Assembly: GCA_963786155.1 (NCBI GenBank)
Contig: CAWAXW010000006.1
Span: 1,612,001 to 1,676,000 of the forward strand
Length of the DNA: 64,000 bases
Reading direction: 5' to 3'
Source: CAWAXW01 sp963786155
GTDB taxonomy: Bacteria > Actinomycetota > CADDZG01 > WHSQ01
A program made the translations under genes and the position numbers. The notes under the pieces were generated by a model. That model was not told the DNA's origin. It searched no databases and was given only the letters and a program-made list of their open reading frames with translations. Every line of letters begins with the position of its first letter. The stretch's first letter is position 1. Shown one piece after another: positions 28,468 to 38,571 of the stretch.

Positions 28468-29045
28468 GGCAACTCCACATCCTTTCCCACTTAGCAAAGA
28501 TTTAGGGACCTTAGCTGGCGATCTGGGCTGTTTCCCTCTCGACTACGGAGCTTATCCCCCGCAGTCTCACTGCCACGTTCTAGAGTATGGGCATTCGGAG
28601 TTTGACTGAGTTCGGTAACCTTGTAGGGCCCCTAGCCCAATCAGTGCTCTACCACCCGTACTGAACACGTGACGCTGCACCTAAATGCATTTCGGGGAGA
28701 ACCAGCTATCACCGAGTTTGATTGGCCTTTCACCCCTATCCACAGGTCATCCGCCAGGTTTTTAACCCTGGTCGGTTCGGCCCTCCACGGGGTCTTACCC
28801 CCGCTTCAGCCTGCCCATGGATAGATCACTCGGCTTCGGGTCTACCGCACGCGACTAAACGCCCTATTCAGACTCGCTTTCGCTACGGCTACGTCTCTCG
28901 ACTTAACCTTGCCACGTACGCGTAACTCGCCGGCTCATTCTTCAAAAGGCACGCCGTCAGACGCACAGGAGGCTTGCGCCAACCTGTACGGATCCTCCGA
29001 CTGCTTGTAAGCGCACGGTTTCAGGTGCTATTTCACTCCCCTCCC

Positions 29046-29076
<31 letters not shown>

Positions 29077-29624
29077 GGTTCACTATCGGTCGCTAGGAAG
29101 TAGTTAGCCTTACGAGGTGGGCCTCGCAAATTCGTACGGAATTTCTCGGGCTCCGTACTACTTGGGAACACCATCAGGAGGTCAGATAGCTTTCGCCTAC
29201 AGGGCTATTACCTTCTTTGGCCTAACTTTCCAGAAAGTTCGACTAGCCACTGACTTTGTAACTCCCTGATCCGTCTTGCGCCGGATCTGATGGGTCCCAC
29301 GACCCCCCTGTGGCAACGCCGCAAGGCTTTAACACCACAGAGGTTTGGGCTGATCCCCTTTCGCTCGCCGCTACTCAGGGACTCGTTATTTACTTTCTCC
29401 TCCTCGGGTTACTTAGATGTTTCAATTCACCCGGTTCCCTCCACAGGCCCTATGTGTTCAGACCTGGGTACCAGCGCATTACCGCTGGTGGGTTCCCCCA
29501 TTCGGACATCCCCGGATCAATGGTTGTTTGGCGCCTTCCCGGGGCTTTTCGCAGCCTACCGCGTCCTTCGTCGGCTCCTAGCGCCTAGGCATCCACCGTA
29601 CGCCCTTAATAACTTGGTATTGAT

Positions 29625-29643
29625 GCTCGCGCTCGCTATGGAG
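29625..29643 (+). repeat. Right arm of the 23S processing stem
   Basis: GCTCGCGCTCGCTATGGAG, the exact reverse complement of 25496-25514, just upstream of the 23S 5' end. Together they bracket the gene for RNase III-type processing, showing that 23S is matured from its own precursor without 16S sequence inside the stem. Confidence 0.9.
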
Positions 29644-29696
29644 TTTCCAAGGTCCTGCAAAACGGTCGAAAAGGGTTCTGTCATCGACTTCCGGGC

Positions 29697-29732
29697 AAAA
29701 AAAACGCCGGCCTAACTGTTTACGGGCCGGCG
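29697..29732 (-). terminator. Hairpin with T-run just upstream of 23S (terminator or attenuator)
   Basis: On the minus strand CGCCGGCC, a 12-nt loop and GGCCGGCG form an 8-bp stem followed by eight T residues, a textbook Rho-independent terminator. It lies about 80 bp before the mature 23S 5' end. If the rRNA promoter is upstream, this is an attenuator that needs antitermination; if downstream, it shields the rRNA gene from read-through. The sequence does not decide which. Confidence 0.75.
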
Positions 29733-29892
29733 GGCAAAACGTGAAAACCGAGCAAGCTAGCTCAGGCACACGCTCCCGGGGTGGTCTTCGACAAAGTGAT
29801 TCCTTTCGACTTCCTGCAACAGCCGGGACATTCTATGGCCCGCCTGGAGCACCGTCAACCACGGGGGTACTTGGCTCGCATCTGGAACCTCG

Positions 29893-29921
29893 TTGACACC
29901 CCCGTGGCCCCGGCGTACAAC
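29893..29921 (+). promoter_or_regulatory. Candidate promoter of the RTX gene overlapped by an inverted repeat
   Basis: A perfect -35 TTGACA (29893-29898), a 17-bp spacer and TACAAC (29916-29921) as -10, about 50 bp upstream of the ATG at 29977. The right arm of a 10-bp perfect inverted repeat (29859-29868 and 29898-29907) starts at the last base of the -35 box and extends into the spacer, so a bound regulator or RNA/DNA hairpin there could control the gene. No regulator is identified. Confidence 0.5.
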
Positions 29922-29976
29922 GATGCCAGGGCAGTCACCCACGACGGGCTGGGGCGAGGGGGAAGTGAACTTCACG

Positions 29977-31437
29977 ATGCCGACCACCCGGGCCCTGGGG
30001 ATCTGCGCAGTCCTTGTTCTGCTCTTTGCCACTTTCGGCCAGGGTGCGTCGACGGCCCACCAACCGCCCACGTGTAACGGCAAGGCTGCCACCATCGTCG
30101 CAGCCGAGAACCAGTCCACGATCCAAGGCACTAGCGGTGACGACGTGATCGTGGCGTCCGATAAGGACGTCATCGAGGACATCTAGGGTCTTGGAGGTGA
30201 CGACACGATCTGCGGTCTGGGCGGCCCGGACCATGTCACCGGAGGGCCCGGCGACGACTACATCGACGGGGGCACCAACAGCCATTCTCCCGATGTGGCC
30301 GCCTACGACGAACGCTCCCGCCGGCGTGAAGGTCGACCTCCAGGGGTTGGGCGGGTTCCACGCCGAGGGCCACGGCTCGGACACGCTCGTCGCCATCGAA
30401 TCGGTGCGTGGCTCGGAGTTCGACGACATCATCCGAGGGGATGCCAACGACAATGACGTGCTTGGGTCGGGAGGGGACGACATCATCTTCGGCCGCGGGG
30501 GCGGAGACGTTTTGTCGGGCGGAGCCGGGACCGACATCCTGTCCCCAGGGCCCGGCGACAACGACTTCGTCGAGGGCGATGAGGGTGACGACACAATCTC
30601 CTTCCGGGGTGCCCCGAGCTCTGTTTACGTCGCTCTGAGCTCAGATGGTGAAGGTAAGGGGGCGTCGGTTGGTGGATGGGGGGCCGACAAGAAGCGCCAC
30701 CATCGAGAACGTCGCCGGCTCCGATTTCGACGACGCCATCACAGGCGACACCAAGCCCAACTTCCTCTACGGCTACAAGGGGAACGACGTTCTGGACGGC
30801 GGCACCGCCGACTCGCCGGTCAACGACAACGACGTGCTCCTCGGAGGAGGGGGCGACGACTACCTGCGTGGAGGCAATGGGAACGACGCCATCGACGGAG
30901 GTCCCGACTCCGACATCGGCGACACCGCGAATTACGACTTGGACGCAGGGCAACGTGACGGCCAACCTGAGCAACGGCGTAGCGCAACCGGACGGGTGGG
31001 GCCAAAGCGACAGCTTGGAGAACGTGGAGAACCTCCGGGGCGAGCTGGGAAAGGTCAACTTCACCGGGGACGACGGGTCGAACCGCCTCACGCTCGGCGA
31101 CGATGCCGATACGGCGGACGGGATGGGTGGCAAAGACATCATCTACGGCGGCCTCTCCGGCGACACGATCCTCGGCGGCTCGGGTGAGGACCGGATCTAT
31201 GGAGAAGCCGGCAACGACGTCATCCAGGGTGGGCCCGATAACGACCTACTCAGTGGAGGGCCGGACAGCGACAGGATCCTCGGTAACGAGGGACCCGCCG
31301 ACATCGCGATCGGCGGCAAGGACGAAGACGGTGCAGACGTCGATTACTGCGACGCCGAGAGAAGACAGCAGTGCGAGAAGTCCCCGAAGACTAGAGGGAT
31401 CGAGCGAGCGAGCGTAAACGTTCGATTTGCGCGATGA
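29977..31437 (+). CDS. Secreted RTX-type (hemolysin-type calcium-binding repeat) protein, disrupted
   Basis: An exported calcium-binding repeat protein. After the ATG at 29977 a signal peptide (ALGICAVLVLLFATFGQGAS) is followed by nonapeptide RTX repeats of the GGxGxDxUx type (GLGGDDTICGLGG, GNGNDAIDGG, GEAGNDVIQGGPDNDLL), each binding Ca2+ in a beta-roll after export. The gene is broken: an in-frame TAG at 30184-30186 and frame changes near 30310, 30640-30680 and 30950 are needed to keep the repeats in frame to the stop at 31437. Repeats persist on both sides of every break, so sequence errors are likelier than decay, but the TAG is a substitution-type change and may be real. There are no RTX secretion genes nearby; a Sec signal is present instead. 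Confidence 0.72.
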
Positions 31438-32781
31438 CGCTCTCGGGGGCCGTGCCTCCCCGGCTCGTTCGGGCCCTCATCGAGGCTCTCGGGTCCGCGA
31501 ACCTCAGATCGGCTCGTCGGCGAAGGCGGGATGAAGGCTGCGCAGCTCGTCCGCGCTCACCTCTCCCAGATCCTTGCGCTCCGACTCCAGTCGCGCCACG
31601 AGCTTGCCCACGATCTCGTGCGCCTCGCGGAAGGCGACGCCGCGAGAAACCAGTCGCTCCGCCAGGTCGGTAGCCCACGCCCCACCCGACGCGGCCGCAG
31701 CCGCCAGGGCGTCGCGATCGAAACGAAGCGCAGCGACGAGTCTCGAGGCAGCGCGCAAACCAACTTCGGTGCGCGCCACCGCGGCGAACACGAGTCCCTT
31801 GTCTTCTTGTAGGTCGCGGTCGTATGCGAGGGGCAGTCCCTTGAGGAGTGTCAGTATCCCGACCAGCTCTCCGAGCGTCGCCGCGCTGCGGCCGCGCAAG
31901 AGCTCCCCCAGGTCGGGGTTGCGCTTCTGAGGCATCATGCTCGACCCCGTCGACCACTCGTCGTCGAGACGAGCGAAGCCGAACTCGCTGGAGGTCCACA
32001 GCACCACTTCTTCCGCGAACCGAGAGAGGTGGATCGAGCACAACGCGCAGGCATAGACGAGATCGCACACAAAGTCGCGATCGGAGACCGCATCCATTGC
32101 GTTGTCGAAAACGCCGGCGAACCCAAGTTCCTCGGCGACGATCTCGGGATCCAGCCCAAGCGTGTTGCCGGCCAACGCCCCGGCTCCGAGAATGCCGACG
32201 TCGGCGGACACGCGAGCGGCCGCGAATCTTCCGGCGTCGCGCGTCAGCGCGAACCCATGAGCCAAGAGATGGAACCCAAGCGACACGGGCTGGGCGCGCT
32301 GCAGATGCGTGTAACCCGGCATCAGGGTCTCGGTCTCGTTCTCGGCGCGGGACGCTAGCTCCTCGATCAGGTCTGCGGCAGCGCGCTGAAGCGAAACAGC
32401 CTGTTGACGGCACCACAACCGCAGATCGGTCGCGACCAGATCGTTGCGGCTGCGCCCGGCGTGGATGCGCGCACCCAGCTCCCCCAGCTCTTCGGTTAGC
32501 ACGCGCTCGACGAAGGTATGCACGTCTTCGTCGCTTGCGATCGGCGCGGCCTTGCCGTCGACGATGAGATCGGGCACACGATCGCACGCTTCATCGAGGG
32601 AGATCAGGTCGGCTTCGCCGAGAAGCCCCGCCGCGACGAGCGCTCTGGCATGGGCCTTGGTCGCCGCGAGATCGTGTTCGAGCAGGACGAAGTCGACGTC
32701 GATCGAGCTCGTCAGCTCGAGCATCTCGGCCGCAGGGCCGCCGGCGAACCGGCCCCCCCACAGCATCTCGCTATCGGTCAC
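31391..32781 (-). CDS. argH: Argininosuccinate lyase (frameshift near C-terminus)
   Basis: Last step of arginine biosynthesis: argininosuccinate to arginine and fumarate. The opening LWGGRFAGGPAAEM, ARIHAGRSRNDLVATDLRLW, and the fumarase/ASL signature GSSMMPQKRNPD are all present. Near 31505-31515 the frame ends early (HPAFADEPI, stop 31504); one frame over, the true tail ADPRASMRARTSRGGTAPES continues to 31391, giving about 463 residues, the normal ArgH length. The ATG overlaps the argG stop by 4 bp. The 3' end overlaps the convergent RTX gene by 47 bp. Confidence 0.93.
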
Positions 32782-33965
32782 TCATCGTCTCCGCGATGGA
32801 CCTCGGCCCAGCGGCGGGTCGGCAATCCCCACAGACGGATGAATCCGGCGGCATCGGATTGATCGAAGGTATCGCCCTGGTCGTAGGTCGCCAGTGAATG
32901 ATCGTAGAGAGACGTATCCGATCGGCGCCCGACCACCGTGCACGTGCCCGGACCGAATCGAAGGCGCACGTCGCCGGTGACCGAACGTTGCGTCTGGGCT
33001 GCGAACGCATCAAGGGCATTCCTCAGGGGCGAGAACCAGAGGCCCTCGTAGACGAGGTCGGTCCACACCTGCTCTAGACGACGCTTCTCCCGCGCCACCG
33101 AGCGCTCGAGCGTTAGTCCTTCGAGATCGGCATGCGCAGTGATGAGCGAGAGCGCGGCGGGGACCTCGTAGATCTCGCGGGACTTGATGCCGACGAGACG
33201 GTCCTCGACCATGTCGACGCGGCCGAACCCGAACGATCCGGCGATCTTCCCCATGGCGACGATCGCATTGACTGGCTCCATCGCCTCGCCGTCGATCGAG
33301 ATCGGAACTCCCTGCTCGAAAGAGACCTCGACCTCTTGAGGTTCCGTTGACTTCCCGGCCGTCATCTCGTAGATGTCCTCGGGTGGTGCGTGCCACGGAT
33401 CCTCCAAGACCCCACATTCGATGCTTCGGCCCCACAGGTTCTCGTCCACTGAGTACGGAGATTTCTTCGTCGTCTCGATCGGAAGATTGCGCTCGAGCGC
33501 GTAGTCGATCGTCTGCTCCCTGTTCATGTCCCAATCGCGTACGGGCGCGAGCACCTCGATGGAGGGCTCGAGGGCCGACAGCGAGACGTCGAAACGGACC
33601 TGATCGTTCCCCTTACCAGTGCAGCCATGTGCGACGGCCGTCGCCCCGGTCTCGCGCGCGATGTCGATCAGGACACTGCTGATAAGCGGCCGAGAAAGCG
33701 CGGAGATGAGTGGGTAGCGGCCCTGATAGAGGGCGTTCATGGCCAGCGACGGGAGAACGAAGTCGTTGACGAATGGAGCACGGGCATCCACCAGGCGCGC
33801 ATCGACGGCGCCCAGGACGCGGGCTCGATCGATCGCCGAGGCGAGGTCGCCCGGCTGCCCCACGTCGACCGCCACGGCGATCACCTCGTATCCCGCTTCG
33901 GTCAGCCACGGGATGGCGACGGATGTGTCCAGTCCTCCCGAGTAGGCCAGCACGACTCGTTTCAT
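32778..33965 (-). CDS. argG: Argininosuccinate synthase
   Basis: Joins citrulline and aspartate at ATP cost. Intact 395-residue protein with the PP-loop AYSGGLDTS (residues 7-15), HGCTGKGNDQVRF, the DWDMNREQTIDYA segment and SPYSVDENLWGRSIECG. It sits between argR and argH with 2-bp spacing and 4-bp overlap respectively, so it should be co-translated and under ArgR control. Confidence 0.96.
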   Translation of the reverse strand: MKRVVLAYSGGLDTSVAIPWLTEAGYEVIAVAVDVGQPGDLASAIDRARVLGAVDARLVDARAPFVNDFVLPSLAMNALYQGRYPLISALSRPLISSVLIDIARETGATAVAHGCTGKGNDQVRFDVSLSALEPSIEVLAPVRDWDMNREQTIDYALERNLPIETTKKSPYSVDENLWGRSIECGVLEDPWHAPPEDIYEMTAGKSTEPQEVEVSFEQGVPISIDGEAMEPVNAIVAMGKIAGSFGFGRVDMVEDRLVGIKSREIYEVPAALSLITAHADLEGLTLERSVAREKRRLEQVWTDLVYEGLWFSPLRNALDAFAAQTQRSVTGDVRLRFGPGTCTVVGRRSDTSLYDHSLATYDQGDTFDQSDAAGFIRLWGLPTRRWAEVHRGDDE

Positions 33966-33967
33966 GG

Positions 33968-34441
33968 TCAGTCTCCATTCCTCTCAGCGAATGTTCTTGG
34001 TCGCCACGACTGGATGAGTGACGCGACGTCTTCCTGCGACTTGACTGCGACGAAGATCGTGTCGTCGCCGGCCACGGTGCCGACGACGTCGGGCAAGCCG
34101 CTCAGGTCTATCGCACGAGCAACGGCCGAGGCGTGCCCCGGGGCAGTGTGAACGACGAGAAGATTGCCGGCCCCTTCCATCTCGATGGCGAACTCGGCCA
34201 GCGTGCGCTCGAGGGAACGCGCCATCAGATCGCCGCCGCGCGAGTGCGGGATCTCGTCGGGCAGTCTGTAGACGAAGCCCCCATTGAGCCGGACCCGGGT
34301 TGCGCCGAGCTCTCCGAGATCGCGTGACACCGTCGCCTGCGTCACGTCGTGGCCTGCCTCACGAAGCGCGTCGACGATCGACTTCTGGCTCGACGCGTCG
34401 CCCTCGTGGAGGATGCGCACATAGGTCTCGCCTGCGCTCAG
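33968..34441 (-). CDS. argR: Arginine repressor ArgR
   Basis: Arginine-responsive hexameric repressor. The N-terminal winged helix contains GHDVTQATVSRDLGELG (recognition helix), followed by VYRLPDEI, a linker, and the C-terminal oligomerisation/arginine-binding domain with NLLVVHTAPGHASAVARAID and GTVAGDDTIFVAV. The frame is open upstream into argD. No ATG, GTG or TTG fits before the first helix: the best candidate is CTG at 34439-34441, which overlaps the argD TGA as CTGA, with GGAGGAGG 13 bp upstream. A GTG at 34421-34423 would truncate the first helix. So the start is unusual or coupled to argD termination. Length about 157 residues. Confidence 0.88.
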   Translation of the reverse strand: MSAGETYVRILHEGDASSQKSIVDALREAGHDVTQATVSRDLGELGATRVRLNGGFVYRLPDEIPHSRGGDLMARSLERTLAEFAIEMEGAGNLLVVHTAPGHASAVARAIDLSGLPDVVGTVAGDDTIFVAVKSQEDVASLIQSWRPRTFAERNGD

Positions 34442-35593
34442 GACGCACCCAGCACCTCCTCCAGGACGTGCAAGCGCCGCATCGACGTCCTCGTCGGCTA
34501 TCACCAACGGAGGAGCGATTCGCAACACGTCGGGCGCGGCGTCGTTGACGACGACCCCCGAGTCGAGGCAGCCGCCGAACGACGTCGCCGGCGATGGGCT
34601 CGTTCAGGGCGATCCCGATCAGAAGCCCCCTTCCCCTGACCGTTCCACGCTCTCCGACCATCGCGTCGAGGCGTTTCATCGATCTCGGCGCCGAGCGCAG
34701 CCGAACGCTCAACCAATCCTTCGGTCTCGATCACGTCGAGGACGGCGAGGGCCGCCGCGGACTGCACGGGGCCACCGCCGAACGTGGTCGCGTGATGGCC
34801 GGGTTGCAAAACGTCGGCGGCGTCGCCCTGCGCGAGGCAGGCACCCATCGGCAGCCCTCCCGCCAGGGCCTTCGCCAGACACATGACGTCGGGGACCACG
34901 TCATCGTGTTGGTGCGCGAACCATCTACCAGTGCGCCCAAGCCCGGTTTGGATCTCGTCGAGCACCAGCAGTGCTCCCGACCCATCGCACAACGAGCGAG
35001 CCTTCGCGAGGTATCCGGGCGGGGGCACGATGACCCCGGCCTCCCCTTGTATCGGCTCCAACAAGATCGCCGCGACGTCGTCGTCCATCGCTGCTTCGAG
35101 CGCGGTCTCGTCTCCGTAGGGCACATGTGTGAAGCCGGCAAGCATGGGCGTGAACGGCTCTTGTTTCGCCGGTTGACCGGTCGCGGCCAGCGCGCCCATC
35201 GTCCGCCCGTGGAAACCCGCCTGCGCGCAAATCACGCGGGGTTTCTCGATCCCGCGCCCATGCGCGTGACGGCGAGCCAGCTTGAGCGAGGCCTCGATCG
35301 CCTCGGCCCCCGAGTTACAGAAGAATGAGTGCATCCCGGTCAGGCCGTGGAGACGCTCGGCCAATCGCTGCTGGGGCTCGGTCGAGAACAGGTTCGAGAC
35401 GTGGATCAAGCTCGCGCTCTGATCCGCGATAGCTCGAACCACGCTCGGATGCGAATGGCCGACCGAAGCGACCGCGATACCCCCGAGCAAGTCGATGTAG
35501 GGGCGTCCCGACGAATCGAACAACCTCGCGCCACGGCCGCGCACGAAGGTCACCGGCTGGCGCTTGTAGGTGTTCATGATGAAGTCGTTCATC
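34438..35593 (-). CDS. argD: Acetylornithine aminotransferase (frameshifted)
   Basis: PLP-dependent aminotransferase converting N-acetylglutamate semialdehyde to N-acetylornithine. From the ATG at 35593 (overlapping the argB stop, TGATG): NTYKRQPVTFVRGRGARLFD, NSGAEAIEASLKLAR, DEIQTGLGRTGRWFAHQ and the PLP-lysine segment CLAKALAGGLPMGACLA. Frame changes near 34690 (to RGRGLLIGIALNEP) and near 34560 (to VVVNDAAPDVLRIAPPLVIADED), plus one near 34470, lead to the end LEEVLGAS with TGA at 34438-34440. The reconstructed length of about 385 residues is standard. Its last segment is in frame with argR, which could be mistaken for a fusion. Confidence 0.9.
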
Positions 35594-36462
35594 ACGGCAA
35601 CACCTGCGTCCCGATGCCCTCGTCGGTGAAGACCTCGATGAGCAAAGATCTCTCGACGCGGCCGTCGAGAAGGTGGACCTTGCCGACTCCGCGCTCGAGA
35701 GCCTGGACCGCCGACTCGGCCTTCGGTCGCATACCTTCCGAGAGCTGGGGCAGCATCGCTCGAAGATCTTCGAGCTTCAACTCCGAGATCAGACTGCCCG
35801 AGTCGCCGAAGTCTCCGTAGAGACCCTCCACGTTCGTGAGGTAGACGAGCTTGGCCGCATCGATCTCGGCCGCCACCGCCCCCGCTACCGAATCGGCGTT
35901 GACATTCAACGGCGCTCCCCCGGCGTCCGGCGCGATGCTCGCGACGACCGGCGTGTAGCCCTCGTCCAGCAACGAGTGAACGAGACCCGCTCGCACCTGC
36001 GTTACGCGCCCGACGCGCCCGAGATCCTCTCCGTTCGGGCCGGCTATCCGTTCGGCTTCCAGGACTCCGCCGTCGGATCCGGAGATGCCTACCGCCGCCA
36101 AGCCCGCCCCCGCCAGGAGGCCCGACCAGATCGGCATTTATCGTCCCGACCAGCACGCGTCGTACAACTTCGACCGCCGCCTCCGATGTGACCCTGAGGC
36201 CGCCGACGAACGAGGGTTCGATGCCGGCATCGGACATCGCCGCGGAGACCTGAGGACCGCCGCCGTGCACGACCACCAGCCTGATGCCGACCAGCGACAT
36301 CAACGCGAGGTCCTCTGCCACGAGTCCGGCCAGCTTGCGATCGTCGAGGGCCTCTCCGCCGATCTTCACAACGACGGTCTGCCCCTGGTATGTGCGGATA
36401 TAGGGCAGCGCCTCGACAAGCGTCTGGGCCCGGGCGGTCGCCTCCGCGCGAGCAGCGCTCAC
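35592..36462 (-). CDS. argB: N-acetylglutamate kinase (frameshifted)
   Basis: Second step of the acetylated arginine pathway. A GTG at 36462 overlaps the argJ stop as GTGA; an ATG at 36474 is a possible alternative. Motifs are YQGQTVVVKIGGEAL, RLVVVHGGGPQVSAAM, then after a frame change near 36120-36135 GLLAGAGLAAVGISGSDGGV, GAPLNVNADSVAGAVAAEI and LEDLRAMLPQLSEGMRPK. The end is GIGTQVLP at 35592. About 290 residues, as usual. The first part remains open in frame into argD, which would look like a 671-residue fusion but is not one. Confidence 0.9.
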
Positions 36463-37611
36463 GTCGTTCCCCATGCGTTCAACCGCACGTAGTCCGGCGA
36501 TAGGTCGACCGTCCACATCTCGCTCTTCCCGGGGCCCGATCCGACGCGGCAGGACAACTCGAACTCGTCGTCGTCCATCGCTTTGGCTGCGTCCTCGAGA
36601 ACACCAGCGACCGGCTCGCCCGTGGCGAATACGGTGACCGGACCGATGTTGAGCTCAACCTGGGTGAGATCGAGATCGCGGTCGACCGATCCCAGAGCCG
36701 ACAGCACTCGGCCCCAGTTGGGGTCCGCCCCGTGCACCGCGGCGCGCCACAGGTCCGATGCGCACACGGCACGAGCGAGCCGGTCCGCGCTGGTCTCGTC
36801 GGCGGCCCCCGATACGGCCAGGTGTACGACACGGGAGCCGCCCTCCGCATCCCGCACCATCTGCAACGCAAGGTCCCGGCAGACGGCAGTTCAGGGCCGC
36901 GCGGAAGGCATCCTCGTCTACGGCGACTCGGCCGGATGCAAGCAAGAAAACCGAATCGTTCGTGCTCTCGCACGAGTCGATCGAGATCCGATTGAACGAT
37001 CGATCGCAGGCCGCCCCGAGCGCGACTTGCATTGCGTTTGAGTCCAGGGCCGCGTCGGTAGTGATGAACGCGAGCATCGTGGCCATGTTGGGAGCCAACA
37101 TCGCGGCCCCCTTGGCCACCCCCACCAGAGTTGCTTCGCCTGCGCTCGCCGTCGCGACCTTCGGGTGCGAGTCCGTGGTCATGATCGAGCGGGCCAAAGA
37201 CTCCGTCGAGCCTTCGAGTTGATCGAGCGCGGCGGGAACGGAGGCCCGGATCGCATCCATCGGGAGCTGCACCCCGATCGGACCGGTCGACGCGATCAAG
37301 ACCTCTTTCGGATCACATCCAAGCTTGGTGGCCGCGATCGTGGCCGTCTCGGCCGTCGCGCGCTCGCCTGTAGGCCCCGTGCATGCGTTGGCGTTGCCGC
37401 TATTGACGACGATCGCCCGCACCTGCCTGCCGAGCGCCGAGCGGCACCATGCAACGGGGGCCGCAGCGGCTCCGTTGCGCGTGAACACTCCGGCCCACTC
37501 GACGGCTTCAGAGGCAACGATCGCTCCGACATCGAGCTCGCCGTCGCCTTTGATCCCGCCGGCTACTCCTGCCGAACCGAATCCCTGCGGCCAACTATTG
37601 CTCAAGGCCAC
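36459..37611 (-). CDS. argJ: Bifunctional ornithine acetyltransferase / N-acetylglutamate synthase (frameshifted)
   Basis: ArgJ recycles the acetyl group from N-acetylornithine to glutamate. It is probably started at GTG 37611 or TTG 37605, both touching the argC stop. Visible are GFGSAGVAGGIKG, AVEWAGVFTRN, VNSGNANACTG, and the self-cleavage site GAAMLAPNMATMLAFITTDA, whose Thr becomes the N-terminal nucleophile of the beta chain. The frame changes near 36880-36900; the end is VHGADPNWGRVLSALG...LSPDYVRLNAWGTT. About 384 residues reconstructed. Presence of ArgJ makes the pathway cyclic. Confidence 0.92.
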
Positions 37612-38562
37612 ACCCCCAACGACTCCAGGCCGGTCGTTTCTTCCAGCCCCAGGATCCGGTTGGCGTTCTGGATCGCTTGTCCCGCAGCCCCTTTGCCGAG
37701 ATTGTCGATCGCGGCGGAGCAGATGAGCAGCCCGTTGCGGGCATCGACGCGCGCGGAGACATGCGCGTGATTGCTGCCCGAGACGGCCTTGGTCGAAGGC
37801 CAGTCCGCCGTCACCGTCACGAATGGTTCCGCCTCGTAGGCCGAGTTGAGGATCGCGAGCGCGCCCTCGTCGTCCAGCCCGGTGCGGAGCCGGGCCCTCG
37901 CGGTTGCGAGCAGCCCGCGCGCGATCGGAACGAGATGAGGGGTGAACGAGATCGCGGTGGCGTCCCCGAGCCGGCTCAGCGCGGCCTCCATCTCCGGCAC
38001 GTGACGGTGTTGAGTCGACCCATAAGCACCGACGTTTCCGTCGGCCACCGCGGCTAGGAGACGGTCCTCGAGCTTTCGGCCCGCGCCCGAGATCCCGGAC
38101 ATCGCATCCACGATCACGGGACCATCGATGCAGCCCGCGCTCACGAACGGGGCGACCGCAAGAAGAGTAGCTGTCGGATAACACCCCGGGTTCGCCACAC
38201 GCGCACCCAGATCGCCCCGGAAGAGCTCCGGGAGCCCATAGGCCCAGTCAGCGTTTCGCGCGGTGCTCGTCCGAGAGATCGACGATCGCGGGCGCGGCAA
38301 CGTCCTCAACGAGGGGCCCCAGTCTGCCGCTGGGGAGGCACGAGAACAGGATGTCGGCGTCTGCGCCCACCGCCTCGCTCAGCTCCACGAATGGGAGGTC
38401 GGCGGCACCCGCGAGGTTCGGATGGACGCCTGCGGCCGATGCCACCGCCGTCCGGCCGTGTGCCGCTGAGGCGACGTGCATGGCAGGATGAGTGGAGAGG
38501 AGACGTAAGAGCTCCCCTCCTGCGAATCCTGATGCACCGATGATCACAGCTGAGGCTGACAT
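37602..38562 (-). CDS. argC: N-acetyl-gamma-glutamyl-phosphate reductase (frameshifted)
   Basis: NADPH-dependent reductase, first gene of the operon. From the ATG at 38562: MSASAVIIGASGFAGGELLR (dinucleotide-binding loop GASGFAG). A frame change near 38255-38270 joins IVDLSDEHR to NADWAYGLPELF. The catalytic cysteine is in VANPGCYPTATLLA; further conserved are DAMSGISGAGRK and TPHLVPIARGLLAT. About 320 residues. The ATG is only about 10 bp from the candidate -10 box, so the transcript probably has almost no leader. Confidence 0.92.
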
Positions 38563-38571
38563 GGACGAGAG

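Larger units (their letters stand above)
29644..29976. other. Intergenic region between 23S rRNA and the RTX gene
   Basis: 333 bp without a supported gene. The left part is the 23S leader on the minus strand and holds a hairpin with a T run (29697-29732). No convincing sigma-70-type promoter for the rRNA was found in it. The right part carries a candidate promoter for the RTX gene (29893-29921) that overlaps an inverted repeat (CCACGGGGGT at 29859-29868 and ACCCCCGTGG at 29898-29907). No 16S rRNA, tRNA-Ile or tRNA-Ala sequence is present. Confidence 0.75.

Noticed and set aside
29644..29976. 16S rRNA remnant or spacer tRNA upstream of 23S
   Set aside because: No 16S 3'-end sequence (anti-Shine-Dalgarno CCTCC context) and no cloverleaf with a T-loop GTTCRA were seen.
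33968..34528. Apparent ArgD C-terminus fused in frame to ArgR
   Set aside because: The ArgD ending LEEVLGAS and its TGA are present one frame over, so argD and argR are separate overlapping genes.
34501..36516. A 671-residue open frame that looks like an ArgB-ArgD fusion
   Set aside because: The ArgB part leaves its true frame near 36,125 and the rest of argB (to 35,592) is in another frame; a normal argD start (TGATG) lies at the junction. The continuous frame is an artefact of an indel.
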